Shown here: positions 61,204-64,000 of the stretch, piece by piece | Layout of the letters: every line of letters starts with the position of its first letter | Position numbering within the stretch: position 1 is the stretch's first letter | Assembly: GCF_001999725.1 (NCBI RefSeq) | Contig: NZ_MDDP01000001.1 | Coordinates: forward strand, 167,096-231,095 | Length of the DNA: 64,000 nt | Reading direction: 5' to 3' | Origin: Cellulophaga omnivescoria | GTDB taxonomy: Bacteria; Bacteroidota; Bacteroidia; Flavobacteriales; Flavobacteriaceae | Program-made: the position numbers and the translations under genes | Notes under the pieces: model-generated | What the model was told of the DNA's origin: nothing | Seen by the model: the letters and a program-made list of their open reading frames with translations, nothing else | Databases searched by the model: none

Positions 61204-62829
61204 ATGAAAGTAAGAGGTTTAAGATGGTGGGTAGTAGGACTTGTTGCATTAGCAGCGGTTATAAACTATATAGACAGACAAGCTTTTGGAGCATTGTGGC
61301 CAAAAATTGCTCAGGATTTATTCCCTGAAATGGATCAAGATGGTCATAAAGTAATATTTGGAACTATATCTACAGTATTTATCGTATCATATGCCAGTGG
61401 GCAAGCCCTTTTTGGTAAAATTTTTGATTGGGTAGGAACAAGAATAGGTTTTGCACTCTCTATTGGAGTTTGGTCTTTTGCAACCATATTACATGCATTA
61501 GCACAAGGTATGCTTAGCTTTAGTGTTTTTAGATCTATATTAGGAATAGCAGAAGCAGGTAACTGGCCTGGCGCAGCAAAGGCAAATGCTGAATGGTTTC
61601 CTACAAAAGAAAGGGCTCTTGCACAAGGAATCTTTAATTCTGGAGCTGCCATTGGCGGTATCGTTGCTTACCCAATAATAGGAATCTTAGCTGCTTACTT
61701 AGATTGGAAATCTATATTTATTGTTGTAGGCTTCCTAGGTTTATTATGGTTATTACCTTGGCTATTTATAGTAAAGTCAGGACCTAAAACGCATCGTTGG
61801 TTATCAGAAGATGAAAAAAAATATATCCTTTCTGGTCAAAAAAATCAAGATCTAGATGAAGATGGTAATTATGATGATGGATATGTCCCTGATACCGGGA
61901 AATTACTGAAACATAAAGAAAGTTGGGGAGTAATAATTGCCTCAGCAGCACTTGATCCTATTTGGTGGCTGTTTATTGTTTGGATTCCTATTTACCTATC
62001 GGAGGTATTTGGTATGAATGTGAAAGAAATTGCATTTTCTGCTTGGGTACCTTATGTAGGTGCTATGATTGGTGCATGGTATGGAGGTATTCTTGCTAAA
62101 AAGAAACTTAATTCGGCTTGGACTGTAGACAAGACTCGTAAGTATGTTATTACATTGGGATGTATCATAATGATTCCATGTTTTATTCTATTAAAATACC
62201 CAGGTGCACCTCAAATTTTAGGAGTTTTTGGAGTTGAGAAATCTGCAGCTTTAACAATGGCAGATCCTCAAGTAAAAAAAATAATGGATAATGATGCATT
62301 TAAGGATCTAAAAGCGGATAAAGATTTTATCAAAAGTATTGCAGGAAAGAGCATTAATGAAATTAAATCTAATCCAACATTTAATAAAGCATATCAATCT
62401 GCTGTTTGGAAAACACCAAAAGCAGAAACAACTAAAGAAGAACGTTTATTACCAAAATATGGCCCACCTACAGACTCCGGGATTGCAGCACTAGCCACTT
62501 TATCTGAAATTAATACTGCTAGAAATACTGCAGCATTAATTGCAGTAGTAATTATGGCCATATTACTATTTGGATTTCAAATTGCAATTGGAAATATACA
62601 AACATTACCAAGTGACCTATTTAGCGGTAAAATAGTTGGTACTCTTTCTGGCTTTTCTGGTATGGCCGCAAAACTGGGTGCCGCTGGGCTTACATTATTA
62701 GTTACTTTTATAACTAAAGGTGGTAATTATACACCTGCATTTTTAATAGGTGGGGCATTAGCAATAATAGCATTATTAGCTATTTGGATATTATGCCCTA
62801 AAATACAACCATTAAAACCTAAAAATTAA
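61204..62829 (+). CDS. MFS transporter, hexuronate (ExuT/DEH)-type, with large insertion
   Basis: 541 residues, about twelve membrane segments. The N-terminal half is typical of anion:cation symporters for hexuronates: AAVINYIDRQAFGALWPKI, FDWVGTRIGF, GIAEAGNWPGAAKANAEWFP, ERALAQGIFNSGAAIGG. A central cytoplasmic loop covers about 191-240. Between the segments at about 313-331 and 442-464 lies a hydrophilic insert of about 105 residues rich in Lys and Asp, predicted to be periplasmic; relatives of about 430 residues lack it. In this locus the likely cargo is the unsaturated uronate monomer or its ketodeoxy form (DEH). It precedes the SDR gene by 42 bases in the same direction. Confidence 0.92.
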   Translation: MKVRGLRWWVVGLVALAAVINYIDRQAFGALWPKIAQDLFPEMDQDGHKVIFGTISTVFIVSYASGQALFGKIFDWVGTRIGFALSIGVWSFATILHALAQGMLSFSVFRSILGIAEAGNWPGAAKANAEWFPTKERALAQGIFNSGAAIGGIVAYPIIGILAAYLDWKSIFIVVGFLGLLWLLPWLFIVKSGPKTHRWLSEDEKKYILSGQKNQDLDEDGNYDDGYVPDTGKLLKHKESWGVIIASAALDPIWWLFIVWIPIYLSEVFGMNVKEIAFSAWVPYVGAMIGAWYGGILAKKKLNSAWTVDKTRKYVITLGCIIMIPCFILLKYPGAPQILGVFGVEKSAALTMADPQVKKIMDNDAFKDLKADKDFIKSIAGKSINEIKSNPTFNKAYQSAVWKTPKAETTKEERLLPKYGPPTDSGIAALATLSEINTARNTAALIAVVIMAILLFGFQIAIGNIQTLPSDLFSGKIVGTLSGFSGMAAKLGAAGLTLLVTFITKGGNYTPAFLIGGALAIIALLAIWILCPKIQPLKPKN

Positions 62830-62871
62830 TATCAATTAAAAACAAATTAAATAAAAATTAAACACATAGAA

Positions 62872-63636
62872 ATGAGCAAGAACAAAGGAAAAATAGCAAT
62901 AGTAACAGGTGCCACAGGAGGTATTGGTTTTGAAGTAGCTAAAAGATTAGGAACAGATGGTTACACTGTTATTTTAAACGGTATAGACGACGAAGCTGGG
63001 GCTAAAAGAGTAAAAGAACTTACTGATGATGGCATTACCGCTGAATACATTGGTTTTGATGTTACTAAAGAAGAATTAGTAACTGAAAATATTGTAAAAA
63101 TTGGTGAAAAGTACGGAAGAATAGACGTGCTTGTAAATAACGCAGGTGGCCTTGGAGGTAGATCTAGATTTGAGGAGATGACAACAGAATTTTACAGATT
63201 TGTTATGGCATTAAATTTAGATTCTGTATTCTTTGCTTCTAGAGCGGCCATTCCATATTTAAAAAAAGGAGAACACCCATCTATAATTAATTATACATCT
63301 AACGCTGGTTGGACAGCTGGTGGACCAGGAGCAGGAATTTACGGAACTTCTAAAGCAGGTGTACACGCAATAACAAGAGCTTTAGCAAAAGATTTAGCTG
63401 AATATGGAATAAGAGTTAATGCGGTATCTCCTGGTACTATAGACACTCCTTTTCACGCTCAAATTAAATCAACCAAACCAGAGGTTTTTGCTTCATGGGC
63501 AAACAATATTATGTTAGGGAGATTAGGCCAGCCTGAAGACGTTGCTGGTGTAATATCTTTCTTAGCTAGTAAAGATGCTTCATTTATAACTGCAGAGACA
63601 ATACAAATTGGTGGTGGTCAAGCATTAGGTATTTAA
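62872..63636 (+). CDS. SDR-family oxidoreductase, probable DEH reductase
   Basis: 254 residues, classical SDR. Cofactor motif TGATGGIGFEVAKRL, then NNAGG, the catalytic Ser in NYTSNAGWTAGG, the YxxxK pair in GIYGTSKAGVHAITRALAKDLAEYGIRVNAVSPG, and the C-terminal ETIQIGGGQALGI. In alginate catabolism an SDR reduces DEH (4-deoxy-L-erythro-5-hexoseulose uronate) to 2-keto-3-deoxy-D-gluconate. The immediate context (PL6, PL17, GntR, hexuronate-type MFS) makes this the best assignment; the sequence alone would only say 3-oxoacyl-ACP-reductase-like SDR. Two terminators follow, and KDG kinase and aldolase genes are absent from the window. Confidence 0.88.
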   Translation: MSKNKGKIAIVTGATGGIGFEVAKRLGTDGYTVILNGIDDEAGAKRVKELTDDGITAEYIGFDVTKEELVTENIVKIGEKYGRIDVLVNNAGGLGGRSRFEEMTTEFYRFVMALNLDSVFFASRAAIPYLKKGEHPSIINYTSNAGWTAGGPGAGIYGTSKAGVHAITRALAKDLAEYGIRVNAVSPGTIDTPFHAQIKSTKPEVFASWANNIMLGRLGQPEDVAGVISFLASKDASFITAETIQIGGGQALGI

Positions 63637-63691
63637 CCAATATACAAAACCGTAGGGAATATTAGATTAACAACAATATTCTTATATTCTA

Positions 63692-63727
63692 AAGGAGAGT
63701 AGTGTTTCACTACTCTTCTTTTTTTGT
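63692..63727 (+). terminator. Terminator after the SDR gene
   Basis: Stem AGAGTAGTG (63696-63704) with CACTACTCT (63708-63716), loop TTT, then a pyrimidine and T run. It appears to end the alginate locus transcript. Confidence 0.85.
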
Positions 63728-63843
63728 ACTTATTTTAATATAAAAGTAGTATCCGTAATACCCAAAACAAACAACACTGCGCTTACATAACTATATTATA
63801 AGTAATAACTTAGATACAAATCCTTGAATTCATCTATAACACC

Positions 63844-63877
63844 AAAAGCCCTAGAATATAATTTCTAGGGCTTTTTT
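63844..63877. terminator. Second terminator, probably for a gene beyond the right edge
   Basis: A perfect 13-bp stem, AAAAGCCCTAGAA (63844-63856) with TTCTAGGGCTTTT (63863-63875), with A and T runs on both sides. It can work in both directions and may terminate a leftward gene starting outside the window. Confidence 0.85.
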
Positions 63878-64000
63878 GTATCTTATAGTCATTAGCTTTT
63901 AAATAGTTTTAAATAGCTTAATTTTAAGCTAAAAGCAAGTATCCATATTAACTATACTTAAGTATAAAACAAAAAAAAAAAACAAAACAAATAAAAAAGA
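63878..64000. other. AT-rich window end without recognised gene
   Basis: No coding region was seen. The last ~40 bases are almost pure A with few C, T and G, a low-complexity stretch that may mark a contig end or simply an AT-rich spacer. Confidence 0.5.

Noticed and set aside
1..64000. tRNA, rRNA, CRISPR arrays, riboswitches, insertion sequences
   Set aside because: None recognised on either strand by reading; the few spacers over 300 bases contain only the elements listed.

Overview
The window is AT-rich chromosomal DNA from a member of the Bacteroidota, almost certainly a marine Flavobacteriaceae bacterium. The evidence is a gliding gene (gldI), SusC/SusD-type outer-membrane uptake proteins, family-typical conserved genes (WbqC, DUF5683, DUF3810, DUF6503, tandem DUF368), promoters of the Bacteroidota type (TAnnTTTG -7 box) and a near absence of Shine-Dalgarno sequences. 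The genus cannot be fixed from the sequence alone; a Cellulophaga/Maribacter-like alga-associated organism would fit. I found no rRNA, tRNA, CRISPR array, prophage or insertion sequence.

Region 1 (1-50.2 kb) is ordinary core genome with little empty space. It starts inside a B12-dependent methylmalonyl-CoA mutase. It continues with parA-parB-DUF5683-dapB-lepB-wbqC-DUF6122, then a leftward operon (small membrane protein, mutL, two rhomboid proteases, an EEP-family protein), ribH with a TPR membrane protein, recF, a lipoprotein with DciA, ndk, a PhoD-like lipoprotein, and nrnA-gldI-cyclophilin/FKBP fusion. Next come a solitary GH5 lipoprotein, pepD, DUF3810, a pair of exported amidohydrolase-like proteins, an rRNA methyltransferase, an M48 protease, a bifunctional (p)ppGpp enzyme, a Fur-family regulator, purA, an OstA-like protein, a class III aminotransferase, a TPR protein, two DUF368 proteins, aroE, thrC, gcvT, glutaminase, a pterin dehydratase, a BASS-family transporter and exonuclease III.

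Region 2 (50.2-63.7 kb) is a polysaccharide utilization locus for alginate, all on the + strand: PL6 lyase, PL17 oligoalginate lyase, SusC, SusD, a FadR-type GntR regulator, an MFS hexuronate-type transporter and an SDR reductase. The genes form a coherent path. Surface or periplasmic lyases cut alginate, SusCD imports oligomers, PL17 releases monomer, the MFS protein carries the monomer (DEH) across the inner membrane and the SDR reduces it to 2-keto-3-deoxygluconate. The kinase and aldolase that would finish the pathway are not in the window, and two strong terminator hairpins follow the SDR gene.

The most interesting signal is regulatory. Two nearly identical 25-bp elements, each made of two TGGTTAACCA-type palindromes, sit at the promoters of the PL6-PL17 and SusC-SusD units and nowhere else that I could see. 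They resemble operators known for uronate-responsive FadR-type GntR repressors, and such a regulator is encoded in the locus. A 12-base motif, GGAGGGAAGTAA, recurs in the untranslated leaders of susC and the MFS gene far from either start codon. The MFS protein carries an unusual hydrophilic insert of about 105 residues. Elsewhere, several promoters imply leaderless mRNAs, MutL has lost key residues of its endonuclease motif and the Fur-family protein lacks a structural zinc CXXC.
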